Notes: generated by a model from the sequence alone, not told the origin. Counted from the stretch's first letter, positions 33,958 through 44,105 are shown. The stretch is DNA of 64,000 nucleotides from Filimonas sp. (GCA_017306865.1 JAFKHH010000011.1:434001-498000), one strand, 5' to 3'. Numbers and translations are program-made.

Positions 33958-34368
33958 ATGAAAAAATGGTTTGGATTAGTTATTTGCATGATGCTATGCT
34001 CAATCGCTTTTGCGAATGGCGCAGACAGCTCAAGCACCCAACAAAAGAAGCCCAATATCAAGTATGGTATTGCGAGCTTTTACAGTAAAAGCCTGGATGG
34101 TACAAAAACCTCAACAGGCGAAATTTTCAGACACACAAATTTTACAGCCGCCAGCAATGGATTCAAATTAAATACCTGGGTTAGGGTAACCAACCTGCGT
34201 AATGGCAAATCAGTAATTGTACGTATCAATGACCGGATGCACAAACAAATGGCATTAAACGGGCGCATCGTAGACCTTAGCCTGGCCGGTGCACAAAAGC
34301 TGGATTTTATAAAACGGGGTATTGTCCGTGTAAAAGTAGAAGAGGTGCCTGAGGGTACAACGGAATGA
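33958..34368 (+). CDS. RlpA-like lytic transglycosylase domain protein
   Basis: The product is 136 residues with a signal peptide ending ...CSIAFANG. It is almost only a double-psi beta-barrel: YGIASFYSKSLDGTKTSTGE, then LNTWVRVTNLRNGKSVIVRI with the DR of the active site (INDRMH). There is no SPOR domain, so binding to denuded glycan must use other means. RlpA proteins cut peptidoglycan strands that lack stem peptides. The divergent VanX-like dipeptidase suggests a shared theme of wall turnover. Confidence 0.88.
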   Translation: MKKWFGLVICMMLCSIAFANGADSSSTQQKKPNIKYGIASFYSKSLDGTKTSTGEIFRHTNFTAASNGFKLNTWVRVTNLRNGKSVIVRINDRMHKQMALNGRIVDLSLAGAQKLDFIKRGIVRVKVEEVPEGTTE

Positions 34369-34532
34369 AGGACTGATTGGCAACTGAAAATTATGTAACG
34401 GGTGAATTAAAAATTCATCCGTTTTTTATTGATGTATTGTTTAATTGTTGTTTACGAATAACCATGTAACGATATAACAATTAAACAATGTAACAGCATC
34501 AATGCTGCTGCAGTAAAAGTTATTTTAAATAG

Positions 34533-34563
34533 AAAACCCCTTCATGGATATGAAGGGGTTTTT
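34533..34563. terminator. Bidirectional terminator between rlpA and lon
   Basis: AAAACCCCTTCAT-GGAT-ATGAAGGGGTTTT, 13-bp arms, followed by T. AACAATT-type inverted phrases lie before it at 34431-34500. Confidence 0.85.
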
Positions 34564-34646
34564 AACCCTTAAAACAACCAACATGAAAAATCTTGTTTCA
34601 TATTATTACAATGTTGTTGTTAATTGGTTCAATTATTTTCAAAAAA

Positions 34647-37049
34647 TTATTGCAATGCAAGCTCTACTACTTGGTTCATTGTTTTAACGTAGTGGAATTC
34701 AATACCTTTAATGAACTCTCCATCTATCTCATTTACATCTTTTTCATTCTGTGCGCACAAGATAATTTCTTTGATACCTGCACGCTTAGCTGCTAGTACT
34801 TTTTCCTTAATGCCACCTACTGGTAACACCAATCCACGAAGCGTTATTTCGCCGGTCATTGCAAGATAAGGACGCACTTTTCTGCCGGTAAATGCTGAGG
34901 CTAATGAAGTAAGCATAGTAATACCTGCACTCGGCCCATCCTTAGGTACAGCGCCTTCCGGTACGTGTATATGAATACTTTTCTTGCTAAACACATCTGC
35001 TTGTATGCCGAATTTTTTTGCATTGGCCTGCAGGTAACTGAGTGCCGTTGTTGCACTTTCTTTCATCACATTGCCGAGGTTGCCTGTCAGCTTCAGCTCA
35101 CCTTTACCATCGCTCAATATCGTTTCTATAAACAGTATGTCACCACCAACGTATGTCCATGCAAGGCCTACTGTTACTCCCGGCATATTCACCGTTTTGT
35201 ATATGTCATTGCTATAACGTGGTGTGCCCAGTATCTTTTCAAGGTCTTGTTGTGAGACATTGCTTTTCACCTTTCCTTTCAGTGCATATTCTTTTGCCTG
35301 GTTACGCATAATGCTTGCCAGTTGCCTGTCCAGTTCACGTACACCACTTTCGCGCGTATAGCTTTCTATCACTTTTTCCAGCACACTGTCACTAAGCTTC
35401 ATGTTTACCTTTGCAAGGCCATGCGCTTCTTTTTGTTTAGGAACAAGATGGCGTTTTGCAATCTCCACTTTTTCTTCAATCGCATAACCACCGAGATCAA
35501 TGATCTCTAAACGGTCGCGCAGAGCCGGCTGTATATTTTGCAGGTTGTTTGCTGTAGCTATGAACAATACTTTGCTTAAATCATATTCCAGTTCCAGGTA
35601 GTTATCGTAAAATGTATTGTTCTGTTCCGGGTCTAATACTTCCAGTAGTGCAGAAGACGGATCTCCACGGAAGTCATTGCCTATCTTATCTATCTCATCC
35701 AGTATCATTACCGGGTTGGATGATTTTACCTTGCGTATGTTTTGTAAAATACGGCCTGGCATTGCTCCAATATATGTTTTGCGATGTCCGCGTATTTCAC
35801 TTTCATCATGCAAGCCGCCGAGGCTTAAGCGTACATACTTTCTGCCGATAGCGTGCGCTATGCTTCTGCCCAATGATGTTTTGCCAATACCCGGAGGGCC
35901 AACAAAACAAAGGATCGGGCTTTTCATATCTCCTTTCAGTTTCAGTACTGCCAGGTATTCCAGTATGCGCTCTTTTATCTTCTTCATGCCATAGTGGTCC
36001 AGGTCCAGTACCTTTTTGGCATTCTTCAGATCGTAATTATCTTTTGAATATTCTTCCCATGGAAGATCGAGCATCAGGTCAAGATGGTTGTACACCACTG
36101 AATAGTCTGGTGTACTCGGGTGCATACGTTCCAGTTTGGCAATGCCTGTCTGAAACATATTCTTTGCAGCTTCCGGCCATTTCTTTGCTTCAGCCTTTTT
36201 GCGCATTTCGTTCAGCTCGCGTTCATTGTTATCGCCGCCAAGCTCTTCCTTAATACTCTTTAGTTGCTGTTGCAAAAAGTATTCACGCTGTTGCTTATCC
36301 AGCTCTGTGCGTGTTTTTGTTGTAACCTTATTTTTTAGTTCTGCAAACTGCAGTTCACGTTGCAGTAATTCTATTAATCTTTCAGCGCGAAGTTTTATGT
36401 CGTCTATTTCCAGCAGGCTTTGCTTTTCAGCCAGATCACTATTGAGGTTACTGCTTACGAAATTGATAAGGAACGAAGGGTTCTCAATATTGCGTAAGAT
36501 AATAGAAGCCTCTGTAGGCATATTAGGTGATAGCTGAATGATCTGTCCGGCCAGGTCTTTTATACTGCTGATATAGGCTTCAAAAGATTGCTCTTCTGGT
36601 ATCTCATCTTCCGGCAGTAACCGGATGCTGGCTTTAAAGTAGGGTTCTTCCTCAATAAAGTCCGACATCTGGAAGCGTTTCTTGCCTTGTATAATGATGG
36701 TAGTGCCGCCATCGGGCATCTTGATCAGTTTTACAATACGTGCCACTGTACCAATGTCACACAGGTCTTTGATGGCCGGCTCTTCTATTGTCGCATCCTT
36801 CTGGGCTAGTACGCCTATCAGCTTATCATGCTTATAGGCTTCGTTTACCGCTTTTATGCTTTTGTCCCTTCCTACCGTGATAGGTATTACTACACCGGGG
36901 AAAAGAACCGTATTTCTCAATGGAAGTAATGGCAAAATGTCGGGGATAACGAGATTTTTATCCTGCTCAGTATCGTTTTCATGTATGGGTATGATCGGCA
37001 AAAAATCAGTATCATCTTCTGCCTTCATTAAAAATGTTGACTTATTCAT
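34647..37049 (-). CDS. lon: ATP-dependent protease Lon
   Basis: The product is 800 residues, standard for LonA. The N-terminal substrate domain begins near LPLLPLRNTVLFPGVVIPITVG. The AAA+ module has Walker A GPPGIGKTSLG and Walker B MILDEIDKIG, with an R-finger region after. The protease domain has the catalytic Ser in PKDGPSAGIT and the Lys in GGIKEKVLAAKRAG. It degrades misfolded and regulatory proteins in the cytoplasm. On the coding strand upstream, TTGACC occurs three times within 70 bases of the ATG, which might be part of a regulatory site. It is transcribed alone. Confidence 0.97.
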   Translation of the reverse strand: MNKSTFLMKAEDDTDFLPIIPIHENDTEQDKNLVIPDILPLLPLRNTVLFPGVVIPITVGRDKSIKAVNEAYKHDKLIGVLAQKDATIEEPAIKDLCDIGTVARIVKLIKMPDGGTTIIIQGKKRFQMSDFIEEEPYFKASIRLLPEDEIPEEQSFEAYISSIKDLAGQIIQLSPNMPTEASIILRNIENPSFLINFVSSNLNSDLAEKQSLLEIDDIKLRAERLIELLQRELQFAELKNKVTTKTRTELDKQQREYFLQQQLKSIKEELGGDNNERELNEMRKKAEAKKWPEAAKNMFQTGIAKLERMHPSTPDYSVVYNHLDLMLDLPWEEYSKDNYDLKNAKKVLDLDHYGMKKIKERILEYLAVLKLKGDMKSPILCFVGPPGIGKTSLGRSIAHAIGRKYVRLSLGGLHDESEIRGHRKTYIGAMPGRILQNIRKVKSSNPVMILDEIDKIGNDFRGDPSSALLEVLDPEQNNTFYDNYLELEYDLSKVLFIATANNLQNIQPALRDRLEIIDLGGYAIEEKVEIAKRHLVPKQKEAHGLAKVNMKLSDSVLEKVIESYTRESGVRELDRQLASIMRNQAKEYALKGKVKSNVSQQDLEKILGTPRYSNDIYKTVNMPGVTVGLAWTYVGGDILFIETILSDGKGELKLTGNLGNVMKESATTALSYLQANAKKFGIQADVFSKKSIHIHVPEGAVPKDGPSAGITMLTSLASAFTGRKVRPYLAMTGEITLRGLVLPVGGIKEKVLAAKRAGIKEIILCAQNEKDVNEIDGEFIKGIEFHYVKTMNQVVELALQ

Positions 37050-37282
37050 ATAAGTATCCTTTCCTGGTCAATTTGTCATTTTTGGTCAAAAAAAATTGTT
37101 TACCGAGGGGGAGGTTTTATGGTCAATTTGAATGCCAAAGGGCGAAAATTACTACATCTGTCACAAAATGGCGGTAAAAAAAGCAAAACCGGTCTATAAT
37201 GCACGAACTGAACGGTTTAGATAAGGAATGGGCAGGAAGCTGTAAGGGACAAAAAGGCGAATTTCTGTGTAGGTGCATCATT

Positions 37283-37297
37283 CCGGTCTCCGACCGG
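37283..37297. repeat. Single H1-type hairpin
   Basis: CCGGTC-TCC-GACCGG, in the 522-base gap between lon and the beta-barrel gene. Same loop as the other H1 hairpins, different stem. Confidence 0.8.
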
Positions 37298-37320
37298 GAC
37301 GATAATCCAAGAAGCTTACC

Positions 37321-37463
37321 CACGTGTCTTCACGCGCCGGTTGGTAGCTGGTTCGTGAGGACACGAACCAGGGCGAAGGAGCTCTGTCGCTTTTACGTTT
37401 ATATACTACCGTTCTGACGAGCCTCCGGCTCTATTTTATTGACAAAGATGTGGGTACACAGTA
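37321..37463. repeat. Truncated MITE-like element 3 with two-hairpin module
   Basis: The two-hairpin module (37321-37378) is followed by CCGTTCTGACGAGCCTCC and the right terminus AAAGATGTGGGTACACAGTA (37444-37463) of the element described at 13128 and 50079. The left terminus is missing or reduced to TTACCCAC near 37316. The right flank CTCAGAGACTGGGG looks like half an H1' hairpin. Confidence 0.75.
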
Positions 37464-37512
37464 ACTCAGAGACTGGGGCGATAATTTATATCGGTGCGCG
37501 TTTCTGTATTAA

Positions 37513-37541
37513 AAAAGGCGCTGAAAACTTCAGCGCCTTTT
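37513..37541 (-). terminator. Terminator of the beta-barrel gene
   Basis: AAAAGGCGCTGAA-AAC-TTCAGCGCCTTTT, 13-bp perfect arms with A/T runs on both sides, 30 bases downstream of the stop at 37572 on the minus strand. Confidence 0.9.
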
Positions 37542-37571
37542 ACCTTATAGTAAAACTAATGAGAGAAAAAG

Positions 37572-38162
37572 TTATAGGATCTTTATACCCAAGCCCAATT
37601 GAATTTGTTGATTTTTCCAATTGCTCTGGTCTACTGCATCAGATACATTTTTAACATCTGACAGTCCAAAACTGTAACGGCCAAAAACGCGCAACATCTT
37701 TAAATTGATCTGTGCGCCGAGTGCAAGTGATACATCGCCACCTTTAAAGGCATCGATCGCATTACCTGCGGTTGTTTTATGATTGTTCAGCAAAATGCCA
37801 AACTGAGGGCCAACATTAAATGTCAACAATGGTGTTGCATTTAACCTTAATAAAACGGGAACAGTCAGGTAATTTAAATGAACATTATCACCAGGTTTGT
37901 AGCCCAGCGCGTCACCAGGATTATTACTTGCTTTCGTGTTTGTCTGGTTAAACAACAATTCCGGTTGAATACCGATCGTCTTGTTGAAGTCGATCTCTGC
38001 TGAACCACCTAATACATAACCGAGTTGAAAGCCATCTTTGAACGATTGACCATCGACTTTACTGAAGTTTGCGCCTAGTTTTCCTATAAGGTGAAAGCTT
38101 TGAGCATTGGATGCCATCGCAAAACCTGTAAGGGCAAGAAAAGCCAGGAGGATCTTTTTCAT
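37572..38162 (-). CDS. Outer membrane beta-barrel protein (PorT/OMP_b-brl_2-like)
   Basis: The product is 196 residues with a signal peptide (MKKILLAFLALTGFAMASNAQ). The mature part shows the alternation of small beta-barrels: FHLIGKLGANFSKVDGQSF, then IGIQPELLFNQTNTK and YLTVPVLLRLNATPLLTFNV and a final strand ending QLGLGIKIL. This is the same broad family as the protein at 8986, but the sequences differ. Function is unknown. It has its own terminator. Confidence 0.8.
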   Translation of the reverse strand: MKKILLAFLALTGFAMASNAQSFHLIGKLGANFSKVDGQSFKDGFQLGYVLGGSAEIDFNKTIGIQPELLFNQTNTKASNNPGDALGYKPGDNVHLNYLTVPVLLRLNATPLLTFNVGPQFGILLNNHKTTAGNAIDAFKGGDVSLALGAQINLKMLRVFGRYSFGLSDVKNVSDAVDQSNWKNQQIQLGLGIKIL

Positions 38163-38274
38163 ATAAGTTGATTTTTGTTAGGTACAAAAGTCAATTGTTA
38201 TGCCAAAATGTTAAAGCTGTTTGTCAATGTTATGGAGAATTTAACAACTACATAAAGTGCAATGTCTTTTTGGA

Positions 38275-38340
38275 TAAGTACGAGGTACTAAGTACAAAAT
38301 AAAGTTGTAATTCTTCGTACTTAGTACCTCGTACTTTTCT
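38275..38340. repeat. Inverted GTACGAGGTACTAAGTAC repeat pair
   Basis: AGTACGAGGTACTAAGTAC (about 38278-38296) faces its reverse complement GTACTTAGTACCTCGTAC (about 38319-38336), directly downstream of the adaptor gene. It could act as a weak terminator. Related pairs are at 49033-49119 and 59253-59510. Confidence 0.8.
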
Positions 38341-38344
38341 ATTC

Positions 38345-39484
38345 CTATTCTTCTTCCTCCTTATTCTTCATCTTGCCAAGCAAAGCATAAGCGCCTTTAA
38401 CTACAACTGTTTGATGTAGCCAGTTGCTGGTGCTTGTTTCTTTCAATGCCACCCAGCCATTTTCACGCGCACTTATTTCGATCGGTGTAAGTTCGTATGT
38501 TTTGTTACCCTTTGCTACAAACACATATTCTTTTCCTTCGCTGCGGATCACAGCTTCTTCCGGTACTACAATGCCTTCCTTATTATTTATTTCAAATACA
38601 CAGGTCAGGAACATGCCTGGCAATAAATTCTGGTGTGGTGTTTCAAAGTGACAATGCACAAGGCCACTACGATTTTCATTTATGTTGCGTGTTACCAGTA
38701 TCGCCTCTATATCGTAAGGTTTATCAGGCTGGTCAGCTAAGTATACCTTGCCTGTGGTGCCTTTTTGTATTGCCGTAATATCCTTTTCAAATACGGTAAT
38801 CGCCGCATGTATATCCTGTGGGTTTACCAGTTCAAATAATACTTCAGAAGGGTTTACATACTTGCCAATGTTTACATTCACCTTTGTTACATAACCGGTA
38901 ATAGGAGAGTACACAGGTACATCACGCGAAATATTGTTTACGTTTAGCGTAGCTGGATTAATGTCTATGATACGCAATTTTTCTTCCAGTGATTTCAATA
39001 ATACCTGTTGTACTTTGTAATCATTCTGTACTTGCTGATAACTCTTCTGGCTACTGGCATTGTTTTCACTCAGTTCCTTTTGGCGTTGCAAGTCTACCTG
39101 CAGGTATTCCATTTTTACCTTTGCAGTCAGGTAGTCCTGTTGTAATTGTACATACGCCTGGTCTTCCATTACAGCGATCACCTGTCCTTTACGCACGCTG
39201 GAGCCGGGCAGGAGAGAAGTACTTTTTAAATAACCACCTAAAGGAAAGCTGATAGATACCATACTTTGTGGCGGCACATCTACCGTACCATTTGCTTTAA
39301 TAGTTGTGCGGATAGCCCGTTTTTCCGGCAGGGCTGTGGCTATGCCTGCATTTTTATATTGCGCATCCGTTAGTGTTACCATGTTGGACACACTGTCTTT
39401 CTTTTCGACTTTAGGTTCTGGTTTGCTTTTACACGAGGCGAACAAGAAAACTGCAAGACATGTATAAAGAATATATTTTGACAT
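38345..39484 (-). CDS. RND efflux periplasmic adaptor (CzcB/CusB-like) lipoprotein
   Basis: The product is 379 residues. The lipobox FASC (Cys18) marks it as an inner-membrane-anchored lipoprotein. The membrane-fusion architecture is clear: a lipoyl half-motif (SFPLGGYLKSTSLLPGSSVRKGQVIAVMED), a coiled-coil hairpin (about 105-160), the second lipoyl half (PVYSPITGYVTKVNVNIGKYV) and beta-barrel. It connects the RND pump to the outer membrane channel for metal ion export. It is the last gene of the operon, 20 bases after the pump gene. Confidence 0.9.
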   Translation of the reverse strand: MSKYILYTCLAVFLFASCKSKPEPKVEKKDSVSNMVTLTDAQYKNAGIATALPEKRAIRTTIKANGTVDVPPQSMVSISFPLGGYLKSTSLLPGSSVRKGQVIAVMEDQAYVQLQQDYLTAKVKMEYLQVDLQRQKELSENNASSQKSYQQVQNDYKVQQVLLKSLEEKLRIIDINPATLNVNNISRDVPVYSPITGYVTKVNVNIGKYVNPSEVLFELVNPQDIHAAITVFEKDITAIQKGTTGKVYLADQPDKPYDIEAILVTRNINENRSGLVHCHFETPHQNLLPGMFLTCVFEINNKEGIVVPEEAVIRSEGKEYVFVAKGNKTYELTPIEISARENGWVALKETSTSNWLHQTVVVKGAYALLGKMKNKEEEE

Positions 39485-39504
39485 AATGATTATTTTAAGC
39501 GTGA

Positions 39505-42500
39505 TTATTGTTGTGATTGTAACAGGTAATCCAGTTCTATCTTACTTTGATTGAGGGAATGAATGGCATCTGTATAATCACTCTGTATCGTAATGGCATT
39601 GTTAACCAGCGTAGACCATTCTATATAGCTGATCTCTCCATTGCGATAACCAAGATTCGCAGTTTTAATGATCAATGCTGCACGTGGTAGTGCATATTGC
39701 TGATAATAAGTGATTGCATCCTGGTACTTTTTATAATTGTTCATTTGTACCTGTAACTGTTGTGCAAGCGTCTGCGACGCAACAGTTGTTTTGGCATTTA
39801 CCAACGCTTCATTTTCTTTTGCGGCCTTCACCTTTGCCTTCTGCATTTTATTAAAAATAGGAATGCCTACGCCAACCTGTACGGTAGAAAACCGGGTTCC
39901 TCCTCCGTAATATTTCTCTGTCTGATCTTTACTTGTTTGCCAGCCCACGATAGACTGATTGCCGTAGCCAAGCAGCAGATCGGGAGAAAGCCGTGCTTTT
40001 TCCAGTGCAGTTTGCTGAGCCGCTACCTCAGCTTGTTGTTTGAAAAATTGCAGGTACGGATGTTGTCTTAGTTGCGCCGTGTCAAATAAAGTGATCTCGG
40101 GGTGCAATGAATCTGCCGCATCTACCGGCGCCGGTTCGTTTAGTAGTGAAGCTAGTTGTGCATTAGCAGAGTACACATCCTGCGTTACCATTTGCTGTTG
40201 CAAGTGCAGCGCGTCCACCATGTTTTCCAGGCTCGCTTTTTCCAGTAGGTTACTTTCGCCTTTTTCAAAGCGTAGGGCTGCTACTTTTTTGTAAGCAGAC
40301 AATGTGCTGTCTGTTTTACTCAGCAATTGTTGTTTTGCATGCAAATAGGTAAGCGACAAGTACACCTGTTTCACAAGGCGGTTTATCTCTGCCCGCTGTA
40401 GTTGTGTTTGTAACTGGCTGCTTTGCCATTCCTTTTCCAACACATTCCGTTGGTGTTTATATACAGTAGGGAATGCAATAGTCTGTGTTACGCTAAACCT
40501 GTTGTCAAAATTACTGCTGTTGATACTGCCGAACTCTGCGGTTACCTGTGTTTTAGGTATGTCTGCGCCAGATACCTTCAGCGCTTCGTAATAGCGTTCC
40601 TGCAGTTTACTGGCAGTCAATTGCAGGTTTTGTTGCTGTGCTTTTTGCAACGCTTCAGCTAAGGTTATCTTTTGTGCGCTTTGTGCATTAGCGCCAAATG
40701 GCAGAAATAAAATGAGGAGCAATACTGCTACATTTTGTGGCTTCACCTTTTTGTTCCACTTGCTTTCAAACAGCAGGTACAACGCAGGTAATACAAATAG
40801 TGTAAGCAGTGTGGCCGTTAACAAGCCACCAATTACTACTGTTGCCAGCGGTCGTTGTACTTCAGCTCCGGCTCCGTTACTTAACGCCATTGGCAAAAAG
40901 CCCAGCGAGGCAACGGCTGCTGTCATCAGTACAGGCCGTAACCTTGTTCTTGTTGCGCTCATAATAATTTTTTTAAGGTCCGTTTCTCCTTCTTCTTTCA
41001 GCCGGTTCATTTCACCGATCAGTACTATGCCGTTTAGTACCGCAATACCAAACAATGCTATAAAGCCTACACCTGCAGAAATGCTGAATGGCATACTGCG
41101 TAGTATCAGTGCCAACACGCCGCCTATTGCAGATAATGGAATAGCAGAGAATACAAGGAAACAATATTTAAAGCGGCGGAATGCAAAGTATAGCATCAGG
41201 AAGATGAGCAACAGTGCAATTGGTACCGCAATACTCAGTCGTTTTGTAGCGTGTTGCAGGTTCTCGTATTGGCCACCATACGTAATGTAGTAGCCGGGAG
41301 AGAATGATATTTGTTTACCAACCTTGCTTTGCAGCTCGGCTACAATGCTTTGTACATCTCTGCCGCGTGTATTAAAGCCTACTGTTATACGCCTGCGTGC
41401 ATCCTCGCGTTGTATCTGGTATGGCCCGTCCTCCATGGAGATGTTAGCCAGCAGGTACAATGGTACTTGTGTGCCATTTGGTAAGCCTACCTGCAGGTTA
41501 TTTATTTCAGCTACATCTTTTTTCTCCTGTTCATTCATCCTGATCACGAGATCGTAGCGGCTGTCTCCTTCAAATACCAGCCCTGCTTTAGCGCCTGCAT
41601 AAGCAGACTGTATGGTGTTGTTAATGTCTGTAATGTTGGCGCCATACTTGGCAATAGCCTCACGATTGTATTTTATCACCATTTGCGGAATGCCCGTTAC
41701 CGTTTCCACATACAGGTCTTTTGCGCCGTTTACTGTTTGTATAATATCACCCAGCTTGTTTGCGTACAGGGAAAGACTATCCAGGTCATCGCCAAATATT
41801 TTACACACTACATCCTGTCTTGCACCCGTCATCAGCTCATTGAAACGCATTTGTACAGGGAACTGAAAACCTGTTGTAACACCCGGTACATCTTCCAATG
41901 CCTGGCTCATTTTATTGGCCAGTTCAGGAAATGTTTTAGCGCTAGTCCATTCTTTCTTTGGTTTCAGTATCACCATCATATCCGCAGCCTCTAAAGGCAT
42001 CGGGTCCGTAGGTATTTCGCCTGCACCTATTTTCGTTACCACCTTTTCTACTTCAGGAAAAGACTTCAATAGCACGTCTGCTGTTTTCTGTGTAGTGTTG
42101 ATCGTATTTGTAAGCGAAGCGCCGGTAAGCAATCTTGTTTCTACCGCAAAGTCACCTTCTTCCAGTTGAGGAATGAACTCGCCGCCTAACGTACTGAGTG
42201 CATAGGCTGCCATTGCAAACAAAGAGAATGCTGCTATGACGATGATCTTTGGTATTGCCAATGCACGCTTTAATACAGGTGCATACCAGCTTTGCAGGCG
42301 CTTCATCATTTTGTCTGCAAAATTGTCGTTGTGGGTTATCTTTTTATTCAGCACCAATGCGGTGATCATTGGTACGTACGTCATAGAAAGAATGAACGCG
42401 CCAATGAGTGCAAAGGCAACTGTTTGTGCCATAGGCCGGAACATTTTACCTTCTATACCCTGCAAGCTTAAGATAGGCAGGTACACGATCAGGATAATGA

Positions 42501-43869
42501 TCTGACCAAATACTGCACTATTCATCATCTTCCCGGATGATACTTCCACTTCATGATCCATTTGTGATTGAGACATGCGCGTAACATTTGCAAACGCAGG
42601 ACTGTGCCGCAGCTTGTGCATCACCGCTTCTACAATAATGACGGCGCCATCTACAAGAAGGCCAAAGTCAAGCGCGCCCAGACTCATCAGGTTACCACTT
42701 ACACCGAAGATGTTCATCATACAAATAGCAAATAACATGGACAGTGGGATCACCGATGCAACGATGAAGCCTGCACGCATATTGCCAAGGAATAGTACGA
42801 GTACAAACACTACGATGAGCGCACCTTCAAGTAAATTTTTCTCAACGGTAGAAATGGCGTTGTTCACCATTTTACTACGATCGAGAAATGGTTCTATAAC
42901 TACACCTTCAGGCAAAGTTTTTTCTATCTGCTTAATGCGTTCTTTAATGTTCTTAATGATCTTGCTGCTGTTTTCTCCTTTCAGCATCATTACTACAGCG
43001 CCCGCTACTTCCCCGGTATTGTTATAAACCGTTGCACCATATTTAATCGCATGGCCAATATCTACAGTTGCTACATCCCTGATGAGTACCGGCGCCCCAT
43101 TATCACTTTGCTTAACTACAATGTTTTTTATATCCGCAATATTGTTCACAAGACCTTCACTGCGTATAAAGAGGACTGATGGGCCACGTTCTATATACGC
43201 ACCTCCTGTATTGGCATTGTTTGATTCCAATGCTTTGAACACGTCAGCAATGGTTAAGCGAAAGCTTTTCAGTTTTTCAGGAGAGATAGCTACTTCATAC
43301 TGTTTTACTTCACCTCCAAAGCTGCTGATATCTGCCACCCCTTCTGTACTTAGCAGTTGCCTGCGTACAATCCAGTCCTGTATGCTGCGTAGCTCAGCAA
43401 GGTTGTATTTGCCTTCATAACCCGGCTTTGCTCTTACTACGTATTGAAATATTTCTCCCAGTCCGGATGTTACGGGGCCAAGTTCAGGGTCGCCCATACC
43501 TGCCGGTATTTGTTGTTTCACCTGGTTCAGCCGTTCTGTAACCTGCTGGCGTGCCCAATACACATCTGTTTTTTCGTCAAATACAATGGTAACAAGGCTT
43601 AGTCCAAAACGGGAAAAGCTTCTTTGTTCTACAATGCCCGGAACATTTCGCGTAGCAAGTTCTATAGGCGTTGTAATAAAACGCTCTACATCCGGTGCGC
43701 CAAGGCTGGGCGAAGTAGTGATCACCTGCACCTGGTTATTGGTAATATCGGGAACAGCATCAATAGGGAGTTGTGTTACAGAATAACTACCCCATACAAT
43801 CAGTCCCAGTAGAAATAGTCCTATGATCAGTTTTTGCCTGATAGAAAACTGTATAATCGCATTAAGCAT
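39505..43869 (-). CDS. CzcA/CusA-type heavy-metal RND pump fused to a TolC-like outer membrane channel
   Basis: The product is 1454 residues; a normal CzcA is about 1030-1050. The first part is a complete HME-type RND permease starting MLNAIIQFSIRQKLIIGLFL, with the proton-relay motif LDFGLLVDGAVIIVE in helix 4 (Asp, Asp, Glu as in CzcA). The last membrane helix (VLPALYLLFESKW) ends near residue 1030. Then a hydrophobic stretch NVAVLLLILFLPFGANAQ, which looks like a signal peptide with cleavage site, leads into a full outer membrane factor domain of about 400 residues (KITLAEALQKAQQQNLQLTA...). The pump and channel normally lie in different membranes, so the fusion is probably cut by signal peptidase. 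Substrates are likely Zn2+, Co2+, Cd2+ or Cu+. Confidence 0.93.
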   Translation of the reverse strand: MLNAIIQFSIRQKLIIGLFLLGLIVWGSYSVTQLPIDAVPDITNNQVQVITTSPSLGAPDVERFITTPIELATRNVPGIVEQRSFSRFGLSLVTIVFDEKTDVYWARQQVTERLNQVKQQIPAGMGDPELGPVTSGLGEIFQYVVRAKPGYEGKYNLAELRSIQDWIVRRQLLSTEGVADISSFGGEVKQYEVAISPEKLKSFRLTIADVFKALESNNANTGGAYIERGPSVLFIRSEGLVNNIADIKNIVVKQSDNGAPVLIRDVATVDIGHAIKYGATVYNNTGEVAGAVVMMLKGENSSKIIKNIKERIKQIEKTLPEGVVIEPFLDRSKMVNNAISTVEKNLLEGALIVVFVLVLFLGNMRAGFIVASVIPLSMLFAICMMNIFGVSGNLMSLGALDFGLLVDGAVIIVEAVMHKLRHSPAFANVTRMSQSQMDHEVEVSSGKMMNSAVFGQIIILIVYLPILSLQGIEGKMFRPMAQTVAFALIGAFILSMTYVPMITALVLNKKITHNDNFADKMMKRLQSWYAPVLKRALAIPKIIVIAAFSLFAMAAYALSTLGGEFIPQLEEGDFAVETRLLTGASLTNTINTTQKTADVLLKSFPEVEKVVTKIGAGEIPTDPMPLEAADMMVILKPKKEWTSAKTFPELANKMSQALEDVPGVTTGFQFPVQMRFNELMTGARQDVVCKIFGDDLDSLSLYANKLGDIIQTVNGAKDLYVETVTGIPQMVIKYNREAIAKYGANITDINNTIQSAYAGAKAGLVFEGDSRYDLVIRMNEQEKKDVAEINNLQVGLPNGTQVPLYLLANISMEDGPYQIQREDARRRITVGFNTRGRDVQSIVAELQSKVGKQISFSPGYYITYGGQYENLQHATKRLSIAVPIALLLIFLMLYFAFRRFKYCFLVFSAIPLSAIGGVLALILRSMPFSISAGVGFIALFGIAVLNGIVLIGEMNRLKEEGETDLKKIIMSATRTRLRPVLMTAAVASLGFLPMALSNGAGAEVQRPLATVVIGGLLTATLLTLFVLPALYLLFESKWNKKVKPQNVAVLLLILFLPFGANAQSAQKITLAEALQKAQQQNLQLTASKLQERYYEALKVSGADIPKTQVTAEFGSINSSNFDNRFSVTQTIAFPTVYKHQRNVLEKEWQSSQLQTQLQRAEINRLVKQVYLSLTYLHAKQQLLSKTDSTLSAYKKVAALRFEKGESNLLEKASLENMVDALHLQQQMVTQDVYSANAQLASLLNEPAPVDAADSLHPEITLFDTAQLRQHPYLQFFKQQAEVAAQQTALEKARLSPDLLLGYGNQSIVGWQTSKDQTEKYYGGGTRFSTVQVGVGIPIFNKMQKAKVKAAKENEALVNAKTTVASQTLAQQLQVQMNNYKKYQDAITYYQQYALPRAALIIKTANLGYRNGEISYIEWSTLVNNAITIQSDYTDAIHSLNQSKIELDYLLQSQQ

Positions 43870-44105
43870 GCATCTCTTTTTTTGAAAATGAAAGCAGCAT
43901 TGTGTAGTGCTATGTGATAGCCGGGTGGTTAAGTGTATTGCCGTACAATGGCATCTCCTTAATCTTTTTGTAAAGACCAGGTAAGTCCATTGTGGCTATG
44001 CTCTATACGATCAGATCCCGTATAACATCATTGCTACACAATACAATACACACTGTAGATGTGCATTTACCGCAAAACGAAATTGAATCAATAAAAAGTG
44101 AAAGA

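Noticed and set aside
36199-36537. Open frames on the plus strand across lon
   Set aside because: They are antisense shadows of the well-supported Lon coding frame, as are similar frames across the CzcA, porin and M16 genes.
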